A stretch of 64,000 nucleotides of DNA from Tubulanus polymorphus (lineage: Eukaryota; Nemertea; Palaeonemertea; Tubulaniformes; Tubulanidae): contig NC_134029.1 in assembly GCF_964204645.1 (NCBI RefSeq), positions 17,564,450-17,628,449 of the forward strand, given 5' to 3'. The notes below the pieces were generated by a model. It searched no databases, was not told the origin of the DNA, and saw only the letters and a list, made by a program, of their open reading frames with translations. The position numbers were made by a program, and so were the translations under genes. Positions 49,438 to 60,822 of the stretch are shown here, one piece after another (position 1 is the stretch's first letter; every line of letters begins with the position of its first letter).

Positions 49438-50616
49438 CGAATTTAGATTTCGTTAAACTGCCTAAATAATGATAAATTGCGGTTAAGGGAATATTAGTTT
49501 AACTAAAGGTTAACTAGTACCATGCCTTAGAAGTAAAGAAAATTCAAGGAATTGCCTCAAAAATGAGCTTTCATTCGACAAATTCGGTAAAAGGGTTCAA
49601 AAGATATGGGAGAAAATCTATTTCTTCAAATAAATGCATATAATGTATGGTTACCATGGTGACAACGTTTAGTTATAATTTACTCGTGAACGAATATGGA
49701 ATGATTTTAAAGAAAAAAGATTAAATATGGTTTTAAATAAACACATCCTCAATTAATCCATTGGTTACGTCAAGAATGTGGACAAATTACGCGATTTTAC
49801 TGCAATTGCAACAATGGTTACCATTGTTGCAATCCAATTGTTTGCAAGACGTAGTAATAAGCGGTCCAATACATGGTCGAAGACTTTAGGCAAGTTTGAG
49901 GACATTTGGAATGTCACAAAAGACCCAACGCCCAAAATACCGGTACCTGACGGATGAAGAACGCAGATTTGATTTGCTGTTACCATAGAAACCAATAAAC
50001 AGTTAATCCCGATATTGACCAAGTACATACGAGTTATAACTAAGTTAAAAAGAAATATCAAAATAATCAACAAAAAACATTAACAACATCACTATTTGAG
50101 CCAATAACCTTTAAAATGAATATTCTATATGAAATTGCTATTTTCAAGTGAATATTACACGATTGATGCTGCTGTAACTAGGTAACAAATGAATGTATAC
50201 ACAAAATTAACGTTGCGCTATATGCGCTGCAATCCCCCAGAAAAGGTTTAGAGTGTAAAATTACTCCAAACCTAAGATGAGATATTTGAATTATTTAGCA
50301 AAAGTAGTTTAAAGTGTATTTCCTTGCCAAATGAAAATGATGTTTAAATTTCAAAATGCCTGACTTTAACGCCCCCTGTAGGCCAAAAAGTGAAAGAATT
50401 GTAAAAGGCATCCACCACACATGATAGCCCACATATTCTGCTATCAAATGAGCCCAGATGCCAAGCTGTAACAAAAAATGCCGTGATCGTCGAATTTTAG
50501 GATAGTTTTTTAAGGTTGGCTGGCTGACTATAAAGGCTAAACAAATTGATACTATGTTTCGCATTTCTGCAGAGCTTAAATCCATGTACTCATGGTATGC
50601 CTAACTCAGTTATCGT
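49438..50616. other. Intergenic, nothing recognised
   Basis: No known domain in any frame. Frames of about 100 codons on the minus strand (49765-50073, 50295-50585) look random. Confidence 0.4.
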
Positions 50617-50782
50617 CCTAGTTTTACTCAGCGTCCACGAGAAGTGGGCTTGCAAGTGTTCGAATCCAAAGTTTTCCTAGGTTTCCACGAGAAGTGGGCT
50701 TGCTCGGGTTCGAATCCAAAGTTTTCCTCAGCATCTACGAGAAGTGGGCTTGCAAGGGTTCGAATTCAAGTTTTTCTGCGGC
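50617..50782. repeat. Three tandem 50-bp units with a tRNA B-box-like core
   Basis: ccacgagaagtgggcttgc recurs at 50635, 50685 and 50735 (last with ctacg). Each is followed by gttcgaatccaaagttttcct. The block ggttcgaatcc fits the RNA polymerase III B-box and the T-arm of tRNAs. No acceptor stem or anticodon arm is present. Confidence 0.75.
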
Positions 50783-50906
50783 GTCCAAAAAGGCCGCAGC
50801 ATATGCATCAGGAATATAGTCATCCTTTCCTATTCAAATATCACAATGTCACAATTCTTTAATGTTGCAAAACTCTCTCAGTTTCACCATAAAAATGTAA
50901 ATATTT

Positions 50907-50934
50907 AGGGTTTCTGCTGCTTCGCAGAAACCCT
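50907..50934. repeat. Solo perfect hairpin
   Basis: agggtttctgc and gcagaaaccct are exact inverses separated by six bases. It resembles the hairpin heads of the tandem-core elements at 35194 and 54214 but has no cores next to it. Confidence 0.6.
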
Positions 50935-51596
50935 CTTGTAATTCTCGTGATTATTACCTTTCGACTTTCCAGACAAATTATTTTCATAAAATGTAACTCC
51001 TCTCAGATTCGACTACTAACAGCTTATAAACGTAATTTTCAATTCTGACAGAAATATACCTTCGACCGTCTGACCGTTTCGAATTTGCGTATACGCAAAT
51101 AAATTACTATATATATAAATTTACTATGAATTAATCTCGCGTAAAAGAATTTTACCATGTCAGAAGAGCGAACAAGTTTAGTTCAGTTTCAATGCTGGAT
51201 CACATCAAAAACACGGTATACACATAAGTGCCATATGCCAACGGGAACGATTAGTTCATGCAACTCTCATCGGAACTATGATCGAAAGCACCAAACAAGG
51301 TGCATCAGTACTTTTTACGTGGCAGCCCTTGTGGATACACATCCCGGATATGTGTCGCGCTACTTTAAAATAGTCCGGCTATTCGGCGTATGTTATAAAC
51401 TGATAAGAACAATTTTGGCGAAATCTTTGTGCGCTTCCGAGTGCGATTTAAACCAGCAAAGCAGAAACCCGTTGTCGCTGTTTCGTACCTATATTATTTT
51501 CTTTATGTTTTCTGACAAGAGGTTTTTCCTCATTGATACACTAATGTACCTTAACAGAAAAATTTATCTTTTTTGGAATTGTCATTTATTTGATTG
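50935..51596. other. Intergenic, nothing recognised
   Basis: A 146-codon frame at 51157-51597 has no recognisable domain, signal or splice context and ends inside a dispersed repeat. I do not call it a gene. Confidence 0.4.
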
Positions 51597-51840
51597 AAAG
51601 ACTTCGTTTGATTTTTTCTATTTGGTGTCCCTTACAAATCCCCCACACCTGCCGGGATCGAAACAGCGGGTTTGATTTTCGAAATCCAAGTACCAGGTAC
51701 AGATAGTTGTGTGATCTGCGGTAGAGTTTACATATTTTTTCGTCTATTAAATCTAAGTGAATTATTGGGAAATTCGGTTCCGGTTCATTCAAACAATCTT
51801 CCAACCAGCCCGAACCGGCGAGTGACTGATTGGCAGGCCT
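51597..51840 (-). repeat. Dispersed SINE-like repeat, copy 3 of 3
   Basis: Shares gtgtcccttacaaatcccc, cctgccgggatcgaaac and a right end (ttcggttccggttcattcaaa) with copy 1. On the minus strand gtttcgatcccggcagg is the best B-box match of the three. Confidence 0.55.
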
Positions 51841-52470
51841 AATGACAGATATATCTGTCATTAGGCCAGGGGACCTCAAATTGCTACCGGGAAGCAAAAG
51901 ACCAAATTGATTACGATTAAGAAATTCTCATCACGTTTTTTTCTCACAATTAAATTTCATGTAGTGACCTTTTTCAACTTAATTTTCTAATCTGGTGTTA
52001 CGATTTATAGATGAACCTAAATTCAACTTTATGCGATCTTCCTCCTACCCGTCGCTGCAATAAATCCTGGCATTAGTTGTCACTTTTTCAAGTTTTAACT
52101 ACGAATTAATTTGACTTTCATTAATGTTATGCTGCTCATTGGGCCCACATCTACTTGTGTACTTTCATAATGAAACAAAATTGAATTAAATTGACTGATT
52201 TTCCTTTTCCAGTTTCATTGACAACAATTAATTTTCTCAGTTTTCTAAATTTACTTGCAAAATTAAATCAAACTGTGACGAGGCGTCTCATTTCATCGAC
52301 CACATTTTACGTTATTTTTAATTAAAACTTCTTTATCCCTTCACTCGTGTTATTCTTGTCACCTATAGTCATGTATTTTTGATTTAAAAACAATAAACAT
52401 TTATTGAATTAATTGTGACGTTGACTTTGTGGTAATAGTAGAAGTCTTACAGTCGTGTTATTTTGTATAC
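51841..52470. other. Upstream region of EIF3J
   Basis: Mostly AT-rich. It becomes richer in CG dinucleotides from about 52465 (cgcagcggcgtgcg), as expected near a housekeeping start. No TATA box placed. Confidence 0.35.
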
Positions 52471-52550
52471 CGCAGCGGCGTGCGAATTACGAGGGTCGAA
52501 TCCTGATTTATCAGAGCCGCGAACTGAACATCGACCATTTTAGCGCAAAC

Positions 52551-52563
52551 ATGGCGGACTGGG
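52551..52563 (+). CDS. EIF3J: EIF3J exon 1
   Basis: Only four codons (MADW) plus one base, then gtgagg. aaacATGG is a good initiation context. Confidence 0.9.
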
Positions 52564-55500
52564 GTGAGGGCAATTTATTTCCGCATTGAATAATCAGTTA
52601 TATTTAGGTGAATGAGACGTGATCGCGACGATGATTATACATAATTCCAATTTCAGATGACGAGGATTTTGAGCCGACGGCTATTGCAAGCCAACCAACG
52701 GTTACGGATAAATGGGAAGGGGAGGATTCCGACGATGAAGTGAAGGTAAAGAATTCATATGTCCTCGAAGAAGTCACTGGCTGAAGTGACGACACTGTCC
52801 TGACTACTGTCGGTGATAGGCACTGTCCTCTTCCAGTGCCAATTTCGGGGATCAGCTGGATGAATTCTCATGGCAAACTATCACTTTTAAGAAAGGAACT
52901 CAATATTAGAGATTACCTTAAAAGTCAAAGTTAAACAGAAAAATGCCAAAAATGAATTGTTATTGAAAAAATTTCCATATGCTCTTAAAAGAAAGTAAGG
53001 TATGGCCTAAGGGCATACTACTCTCTATCACAAATGCCTTCGGTATAATGTTTCAATTCGTACTTTTTTTATAAACTAGTTCATATACCTTTATTATGAA
53101 CAAATCTTATCAGAACAGACTTCCTTCATTCTTGTTAGTTACCTAATCGTTGGTGGTAAGCTTTTTTAGATTCAGCGCAGCTGAATCTATTAGTATTAAA
53201 CAGAGTGTTTTAGTTGGATTTGTTTGATCGCTATCTCGAGTGTGAAATGATTCACGGGCTAAGGTCTGCATTAAGTTGGCTGTTATAAAGCTAAGTGGCG
53301 ACTGCTTTTGAAAGCTATTGATGAAACCTAAATTGAGTAAATTGGCAATTTTATGCCGTTTTGGGGATTTTTAGCGATGTAGTGTGACGTCATCTTGATC
53401 TACTAACGTAAACAAATGAGCGGAATATTGTACAACATTTGCTGTCGAATTTACAAGTAGGCTTTTTATTACTGATGCAACATATCAAATTCTTCAATAA
53501 GAAAACTACAGAAGAAGAAATAAAATTGACGAGGATTTTTCATTTTCTTGTACTGTGCCGAAAATTGCATCTCGGTGCGCAGCATAGTTTGCAGTATTTA
53601 TTATTTAGGGGAAATGTTTTTAAGCCATCTTGGTGTCGTCAGCACTCATTCATAGGTGGAAAAAAGTTTTTCCACATTATATTGATACCTAAGCATATTT
53701 TGTCACAACAATCAATTGGAAAGTTTTAGCTTAACGTGTGCCAAGATTGTGGTGAGTTTCAAGGACATTAGTTATTCTATATGGTCACCAGTGGGCGTTG
53801 AATAGTAGAATAACTTAGTATTTCCTTATTAGATTGGTACTTAGGCATATTTTGTTACCATGATCATTTGCAAAGTTGTAGTTTATGACATGTTCTATGA
53901 TTGTGGTGAGTTTCAAGGTCATTGGGTTTGCGTATGGTCATCGGGGGGGGGGGGGGGGTGTTGAATAATAGAATAACTTAGTATTTCCATATTAAATTGG
54001 TAACGAGGCATATTTCATCACAATCAATTACAAAATCATAGCTGCTGACATGTTCTATGTATTGATTGTGGTGAGTTTCAAAGTCATTTGTTTTGTATAT
54101 GGTCGCCAGGGGGCATTGAATATTGAAATTGTTAGATTGTTGAGTATTTGAAACCACTTCCCAAGTGGGCATGGTGTCCCTGGAACCCTAGTTAATTTCA
54201 AAATGCCGTTTTTAGCCCACTTGGGACTTTAGTCCCAGCGGGCTATTGCATTCACTTTTCGTTCGTCCGTCCGTCCGTAGACGGAATCCAGTTATTTTGG
54301 GAAGTTTTGAAGTCGCTTCAATGTAATGTCTTGATATTTGGGTTACACATGTATCTACCCTAGACAAAACTTCAGCCCAAAAACTGGCCCTGTCAGAATC
54401 AAGATGGCCGACTGGCAGCCATTGTTGATCGCCAAAATCAGCACTTTTTACACGTTTTTGAACTTTCTGAGGGAAATTTTGAAGACGCTTTAATCAATTA
54501 CCTTGATCTTTCGTATATACTTGAATCCCCCAGGGCCTATCAGCATAACAAAAATTGGGTCGATCGGACTCAAGATGGCCGTCTTATGACCTTTTAAGTG
54601 CCCAAAAATGTCAATTTTTTGATATTATATTAATATCTAAGCATATTTTGTTACAACAATGAATTAGAAAGTTGTAGCTTATAACGTGTTCTAAGATTGT
54701 GGTGAGTTTTGAGGTCATTGGTTTTTGTATATTGCCACCAGGGGGCGTTGAATAATACAATATCTTAGTATTTCTATATTATATTTGTACCAATGCATAT
54801 TTTGTTAGCACAATCAATTGCAAAGTTGTAGCTCATGACATCGTCTATCGATTGTGGTGAGTTTCAAGGACATTAGTTATCAGAGATGCTAGTTTTCCGG
54901 AAATATCCGGAATTCCGGAAATTTAGGATCGCCGATGTCAATTCCGGAAATTTGGTGAGAATTCCTCGCGGCGACCAGTAATGGCACGGACCGTAAAAGC
55001 GTTCGTTTGCTTGTACTCGTCGTCGCTTCTGTGTTATTTTATCTTGGTCTCCGTTTCCGAGGATGTTCTGCTACAATGTATATATGTGTGCTTGTGGTGG
55101 TATCTGTGCGTGCGTAGGTTGAGTGCCACTGTTGTGACGCCATTTCGTCCCGCTGACGGCCAACAATGTGAAGATGCACGTGGTAATAATTAAGATGATA
55201 TTTAATAAATATCATCTTAATTATAACCATGCGCGTGCTATGTCCTGAGGCACGCAGCTTTGTAACTTTCTTTTTGCCTGCAGCTGTCAAGCGGGACGGT
55301 CTGCAAAATGAGCACGCACGGAAAGATTGTCAGTCGGGAGTCGGCCGATATAAAGGCAATTGACAGCGGTATAAAAAATAAATTTAACTGGCACTGGCTA
55401 GAGTGTAAGGACAGTAACAGGGACTATTTATCGAACTACATTCGTAAGTTAGACTTAGCTGGCGTGGCGTACTGCGTTGTTTGTAAAGACCAGGTCAAAT

Positions 55501-58500
55501 ACGGTAGTGGCGGGAAAAAAGATATTCTTCGTCACCCGGATAGCGCGCGGCATAAGAAGGCAGCGAGGGATGTGAAGCACAACGAATGCCTGCCGTCGTA
55601 TTTTCAGATGAAAGATGCTGATCGTGATACTGCATCTCCGGTGATGCAAAAACGCAAAATTTTTCCTGGGGGAGAATTTTTCTGACCCCCGTTCTAAATT
55701 CCAGAATTTTGGTACTTTGGCCCTAGCATCTCTGAGTTATTCTATATGGCCACTAGGGGGCGTTGAATAATAGAATAACTTAGTATTTCCTTATTATGTT
55801 GGTACCTAGGCATATTTTGTTACCATGACCAATTGCAAAGTTGTAGCTCATGACATGTTCAATGATTGTGGTGAGTTTCAAGGACATTGGGTTTTGAATA
55901 TGGTCACCAGGGGGCGTTGAATAGTAGAATAACTTAGTATCTCCATATTAAATTGGTAACGAGGCATATTTTATTATCACAATCAATTACGAAATCGTAG
56001 CTGCTGACATGTTCTATGATTGTGGTTAGTTTCAAGGTCATGGTTTTGTATATGGTCACCAGGGGGCCTTGAATATTGAAATTGTTAGATTGTTGAGCAT
56101 TTGAAACCACTTCCCAAGTGGGCATGGTGTCCCTGGACCCCTAGTTATAAGTTGTGCTACCCTCGACAGTGGTCCCTGCATCAGCCCTTGCACAGACGCC
56201 AGAAAACAGGCAATGGACATCATTACCCATTCATTTGCAATAAAAAATCCAGTAGGTGGTATCGCATGGAAGCTTTTTTCAGCATGACACTAGCGGATGC
56301 TAAATTAACGAATATAGTTTAAGGAAATATAGTTTATAGTTTTCTGAAAGGAAGTCTTTCTAATCCAATCGTGCAAAATAAAGGTAGATGAACTGATTAA
56401 GCTTACCATACTGATGAAACTAGTACATTTCCAGCCATTAATTCGACATAAATCACAATGATAGGTAAAAGTCGCTCAGTCATTACAGTACCGGGTATGT
56501 TTGATTACTAGTAACAAATTTTCAACTAGTTTTGGTACCCAAATAATCTAAGTCCATATTTTTCCAGTGCCCATGTACCGGGAGCAAATTACTTTGGATA
56601 TAGTAAGGGACTCCTTATACAGCATCTAGGGACACTGTCATTTGGAATTCCTAAACTGCTAAGAATCCTCGTTCTATTCAACAATTTTATGTATTCTGTC
56701 TAGGACAACTGGGACGATGACGAAGATGAAAAAAAGCAGCCTGAAAATGGAGAAAGTGGTATGTGAATAATGTGACAAGCTATTGAAAATGACAGATATC
56801 CTAGGCCTGTAGCCAGGAGATAATGAGGGCAGTTCTTCAGTTGCAGATTCGTATTCTGAGTGAAAAATTGACATTTGCCCAAAGTCTTTTCTCCTATCTG
56901 CCTAGTTCAATATCTAGGTCCTCTATACTTAGAGAAAAAAGGATAATCTAACTCTGGAAACCGTTAAGATTTTCCCCAAACACCTCCCCCCGTTAAACAA
57001 TATATGAGATTAATCTAACAAACCTAACATTTTGTTAGATCATTCGATGAACTTGACTGGAGTGAAATGATGTAAATCTCAGTGTAGAGTTAACGAATAA
57101 AACCCACAGTTACTTCTGTAAAAACATTTTATTGCCTTACAGTTACGAGGTTTAAAACTAAACCTCATCTTCTAAGGAACAAAAAATACAAATCTTTTAT
57201 TTTATGTTTATGTTTTATTCGTTAATTCGGTGAACTATTTATTCCTGGAAATTGTTCATTTTTAGGTCCCAAAGCCGTTCAAGTGAAAAAGAAAAAAAGT
57301 CTTAAAGAAATCCTGGCAGAAAAAGAAGCACAAAAGAAAAAGACCAATGAAGAACGAAAAAAACAAGTAGGTTATGATAAATCATAAATACCAATCGTGC
57401 CTTGGTACAATTCAAATTATGCCAAGTTTGTGATAGGAATCGTGTCGACTGCTACTATTGAATTGAATATTGTAACAAGATGAGAAAAATAAAGAGTTTT
57501 CAGGGAACTCCTTGTTTTTCTCATCTTCTTTTAAACGTTTCATTTTTGGTGATAATCTTCATTTGATACCACGATAGTTGAAAATGAAAATGCAGCTGTC
57601 AGTCTGTTGCTTTTGACTGACCACCTAGACCAATAACGGACTAAATCACCAGGCAACCAAATCCATCCAACATGTTGGATTCAGGTGATTCAGCCACCAG
57701 GATTGATAGCCAAAGGCATTTTATGGGATTTTTACTGACGATTCAATCGCCAAACTAAATCACCCACAAAAAATAACTTAATCTGCTTTACCCACCTCGT
57801 GTCAATAGTCTCTTTCATCTAAACTTTTGCCCCTTTAATATAAGTACAATTTAATGCATATTTTGATCAGCCTACCATGCTTACTCGTGATTATCAGCCC
57901 TTTTTAACTAACTGCCAGTCTCTCAGGATTCGCCATAAAAATGCCTTAGTATGAATTTCTGTTTAACGCATAATTTTTATGTCCGATGATCTGACAGTCG
58001 GTAACCACCATTCACTACACTAGGTATCGATTTCCAACTCTATCATTTATTCTCTATTTATCGCCAAGAAAAATAAATGATCTTTTTTTGCGATGAACTA
58101 TCACAATGATTCATAGGGCTATTGCTTTTCCATGCTAGTGACCGAGTGCAAAGCCACGCATCATAACATTGTTATGTAGGTCAACAGACAGGGTACACGC
58201 AAAGTTCATATCTCAAATATATTGTTCTATACATTCAATCAGTGATCGATGGCAAAGCCAGCGAAATGTGCTTACTCGTGCCGACTGTTGGAGTGAATAA
58301 ATTAGCAGTTCTGCGTGTATCCATCAAAATATTGAAAAAATTAACTTTTGGTTTTCAGTTACATGTACTTAAATTGTTAAACTCGAATTTGGTGAACAAT
58401 CCAGAGTGCATTACGGTATTTATTTCAGGAACTCGAGTCAAAAAGGAAACTAACCCCTGAAGAAATGCTCGAAGAAAAATTACGGAGACAGAAGCTTCAA

Positions 58501-60796
58501 GAGGAAAGTGATCTACAAATAGCTAAAGATGCCTTTGGTGAGAGCTCTATATTTTCATATCAAATCAACAGAGATAATGAAAGGTCGGGTCGTCAGATTT
58601 CTCTTGTGTTTTTTCATTTTGCAGGCGTCACCGAAAAATCAGATAAATCCGGAATCGATGCCATGGATCCGACGTCTATAGAAGAATTCGATGCCTTTGA
58701 AACTGCTCTGAAAAATAAAATTATCAAATACGAAGTAAGTAATATTGAAGAATATGTTGAGCTCCAATCCCGATTCATTAATTCATTGATCATGCCTCAT
58801 ACTGCTCAATTATGACGTCTGAATTTGTTTTTTATAATATGTCTATAGAAAATATTGGTTCGCTGCGAGTTGCTCGATTTGTTGTCGGTACCAATTCTCA
58901 ATAATTTACTTAAACTTATGCAATTCTGGAATAGAAATGTTGTGTGAACCAAACTTGAGGTACACCCATGAATCATGTTTAGCCTCTCTGTACTCGCTGC
59001 TAGATGATTTTTAGTTGGGTTCTTGCCACTTCAGTCCTCTCAGTAACCTAGACATTCTCGAATCATTGACGAGATAGCAAAATACGTTAAACCGGCTACG
59101 ACGAGTGACTGGTAGGAAATGCGTTGAATAAAGGTAGAAAGGCACCCTCCCTGTTGATGAAATATTTTCATAGCTTTTGTCAGACCCAAGTGTCTTGATT
59201 TTCAGAATTCAGTGTGCTATGTAGGTTTTGTAGACAGCTTGATACGAGATATAACAGCCGGAAGTAAGTGATAAATTCCTTTTCTCTTAGATTTGCCTAC
59301 AAGAGAGGGAAAGTACGCACCATGTATTCCCGTCGGTCACATCATCTCGATCAGATTCAAAATGGCCAACCAGTTGCGTTTTGTTGCCTGCTTGGGGCTA
59401 TTGCTTTCACTTTCTGTCCATCCTATATTTATAAATGACATTAGTTGACAATCTTCTCCAGAATTGGCTAGTCCTGCAGATATAAGTGGGTATGGGGTTA
59501 TTCTTCGGACAAACTTATGACAAAGGCATATTATTACAAAATATTATCCAAAGATCATCAAATCAAGCCTTTAACTTTATACATGATTTTAAATACTATT
59601 GTGATTGTTTTACAATTTTCAATTTGCAGTGGACGCCGATGATTTAAAGAAAATTACTAGTTCATTAAATGCAATAGTGAATGAAAAACAAAAGCTGCTA
59701 AAGGTAAATGAATTAACTAAAAAACGCATCAGTGAATGTGACATTCATTAGACTTTCCTTTGATCCTCTTTGCACCATGTAAATAAGCTGGGAGTTATAT
59801 TCTACTGTCTTGACATCATCCAGTTCGAATGCCTCTGAGGAAGAAAAGGATATTTAGGCTAAAAAATGATACCTTGTTTCTCCTTATTCAATTCATTTCT
59901 ATAACTGCCGGGTCTGCTATGGTTAGCTTGATCATGATTTTTGAAAAAGTAATGTACAAGCTATATAGAAACGAAACAACAAAAAATCCTTGCAACAACA
60001 AAATGAGGCTGAAAAAATTGATACCTTGTTTCTCATTTCTGCTGGCTAGAATTCTCATAAACTGGATTAATTTCTTTGATCTGAATTAACCCATTAGACG
60101 CCGCAACTTCACGTTCCAGAACAACAAACGTTTAATAAGCCAATTGAATTTGCATATGACGATTATTTGTAGAGTAGCCGTGTTAACCTGGTTTAAAATA
60201 AGTAACGAGACGAGTAGTACTATATAGGTTCACTATTTATTTGACGCGCGAGCTTTCGCTACTAATGAATAGAAGCTTCATCAGGTGATTGATTCCTTCA
60301 CTCATTCACCTGATGAAGCTTCTATATATTAGTAGCGAAAGCTCGTGCGTCAAATAAATAGTTAACCTATACAGTACTACTCGTCTCGTTACTTCATATA
60401 AAGATTGGTAGAGATGCAGTGTGAAAACTACTGAAAATGATGCACTACAACCATTGGTTATTTTGAAGATAATTATACAGGCTTTCTATTGCTGTATAGA
60501 TTTGTCAATCATTGGTCAAAAGTTTGACCTTTGACCCCCTCAAATGATAGGTGGCGCTACAGTACAGCGGACATTGGCAGACGTTCTGCGGGGATACAAG
60601 TCGAACGTCGGCGGTCTAATGGGTTATGCAAGTACTTTTACTGAACATACCTTTTGCAACCTTGTCGCGGGACTGATGAAAAGTATCTATTTTGCAGGCT
60701 CAAAAAGGAAAGAAGAAAGGAAAGCCACTTGTGAAAGTTGATAAAGCCGCTGATTATTATGGGGACGATCTTGGAAATGAATTCGACTTTATATAG
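52551..60796 (+). CDS. EIF3J: Eukaryotic translation initiation factor 3 subunit J (nine exons)
   Basis: Encodes a 235-residue homologue of eIF3j (human 258), the loosely attached eIF3 subunit that binds the 40S decoding centre and mRNA entry channel and assists start-site selection and ribosome recycling; cytoplasmic. Exons: 52551-52563, 52657-52745, 56704-56758, 57266-57366, 58429-58537, 58625-58734, 59206-59263, 59630-59703, 60698-60796; total 708 nt, all junctions in frame. Landmarks: MADWDDEDFEP, DKWEGEDSDDEVKDNWDDDE, a Lys/Glu helix, LTPEEMLEEKLRRQKLQEES, GIDAMDPTS, DADDLKKITSSLN and a C-terminal DYYGDDLGNEFDFI. All family blocks are present and there is no defect. The start is chosen by the Kozak-like context and the W.DE/D start common in the family. 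Confidence 0.97.
52657..52745 (+). CDS. EIF3J: EIF3J exon 2
   Basis: Acceptor aatttcag, donor gtaaag. Encodes the acidic N-terminus DDEDFEPTAIA and DKWEGEDSDDEVK; ends in phase 0. Confidence 0.95.
53681..54188. repeat. Three tandem cores of about 155 bp in EIF3J intron 2
   Basis: The unit has the landmarks gcatattttgtta, tgacatgttctatgattgtg, gtgagtttcaagg, gtcaccagggggcgttgaat and aataacttagtatttcc, and occurs three times. The block ends ccacttcccaagtgggcatg then tccctggaaccctagtt, a hairpin followed by CTAG-T. The same end recurs at 56106-56146. A 16-17-bp G run interrupts the second unit (about 53945). Confidence 0.75.
54881..55734 (+). mobile_element. hAT-like element with a BED-type zinc finger
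   Basis: Inverted termini cagagatgctag and ctagcatctctg (hAT-type CAGAG start) and a 6-bp target duplication agttat (54875-54880, 55735-55740). The empty site is visible in sister cores as attagttattctatat. At 854 bp it is far too short for a full transposase. Confidence 0.88.
55308..55685 (+). CDS. BED-zinc-finger fragment of a hAT transposase
   Basis: A 125-codon frame inside the hAT-like element. It contains NKFNWHWLECKD, then AYCVVCKDQVKYGSGGKKDI, then RHPDSARHKKA, which together give the C..C...H....H pattern of BED-type DNA-binding fingers found at the N-terminus of hAT transposases. The RNase H-like catalytic domain and dimerisation region are absent. It might bind element ends but cannot transpose. 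Whether it is expressed is unknown. Confidence 0.65.
   Translation: MSTHGKIVSRESADIKAIDSGIKNKFNWHWLECKDSNRDYLSNYIRKLDLAGVAYCVVCKDQVKYGSGGKKDILRHPDSARHKKAARDVKHNECLPSYFQMKDADRDTASPVMQKRKIFPGGEFF
56704..56758 (+). CDS. EIF3J: EIF3J exon 3
   Basis: Acceptor ctgtctag, donor gtatgt. Encodes the highly conserved DNWDDDEDEKK block; ends in phase 1. Confidence 0.95.
57089..57224. mobile_element. Small foldback (MITE-like) in EIF3J intron 3
   Basis: gttaacgaataaaac at the left and gttttattcgttaatt at the right are inverse copies about 135 bp apart. An inner hairpin gaggtttaaaactaaacctc lies near the centre. Confidence 0.55.
57266..57366 (+). CDS. EIF3J: EIF3J exon 4
   Basis: Acceptor cattttag, donor gtaggt. 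Lys/Glu-rich helix (KKKKSLKEILAEKEAQKKK), ends in phase 0. Confidence 0.94.
58429..58537 (+). CDS. EIF3J: EIF3J exon 5
   Basis: Acceptor tatttcag, donor gtgaga. LTPEEMLEEKLRRQKLQEES and AKDAF, the most conserved central helix; phase 1 end. Confidence 0.95.
58625..58734 (+). CDS. EIF3J: EIF3J exon 6
   Basis: Acceptor ttttgcag, donor gtaagt. GIDAMDPTSIEEFDAFETAL; the intron before it is only 87 bp. Ends in phase 0. Confidence 0.95.
59206..59263 (+). CDS. EIF3J: EIF3J exon 7
   Basis: Acceptor gattttcag, donor gtaagt. NSVCYVGFVDSLIRDITAG fills the position of the human YYASFLEVLVRD segment. Too short for ORF scans; frame-consistent. Confidence 0.93.
59630..59703 (+). CDS. EIF3J: EIF3J exon 8
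   Basis: Acceptor aatttgcag, donor gtaaat. DADDLKKITSSLNAIVNEKQ, the conserved DDLKKI.. motif. Confidence 0.95.
60201..60393. mobile_element. MITE, TTTGACGC...AGCTTTCGCTAC family, copy 2
   Basis: 193-bp near-perfect foldback: agtaacgagacgagtagtac at the left, its exact inverse at the right, with inner arms tatttgacgcgcgagctttc and gaagcttcatcaggtga. Better preserved than copy 1 at 32290-32457. Located in EIF3J intron 8. Confidence 0.88.
60698..60796 (+). CDS. EIF3J: EIF3J exon 9
   Basis: Acceptor tattttgcag. Basic stretch KGKKKGKP and the terminal DYYGDDLGNEFDFI, then TAG at 60794-60796. Confidence 0.95.
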   Translation, partial: AQKGKKKGKPLVKVDKAADYYGDDLGNEFDFI

Positions 60797-60822
60797 TACA
60801 CGCTAAATACAGAGACTATTTA

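Larger units (their letters stand above)
54214..56146. mobile_element. HINE/pearl-like element: hairpin, (CCGT)n, cores, hairpin-CTAG end
   Basis: Head hairpin agcccacttgggact/agtcccagcgggct (54214-54244), then a cgtccgtccgtccgt run (about 54267). Two cores built on gaag(t/a)(t)ttttgaag and caagatggcc follow (54300-54600), then four cores of the 155-bp type. The element closes with tcccaagtgggc, the inverse of the head's gcccacttggga, and CTAG followed by T. A hairpin close to a CTRR end is typical of Helitron-type 3' ends. The array is interrupted by the hAT-like element at 54881-55734. No transposase of its own. Confidence 0.6.

Noticed and set aside
51157-51597. 146-codon frame with several cysteines
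   Set aside because: No domain, signal peptide or splice context; it runs into a dispersed repeat. Length alone is weak evidence here.
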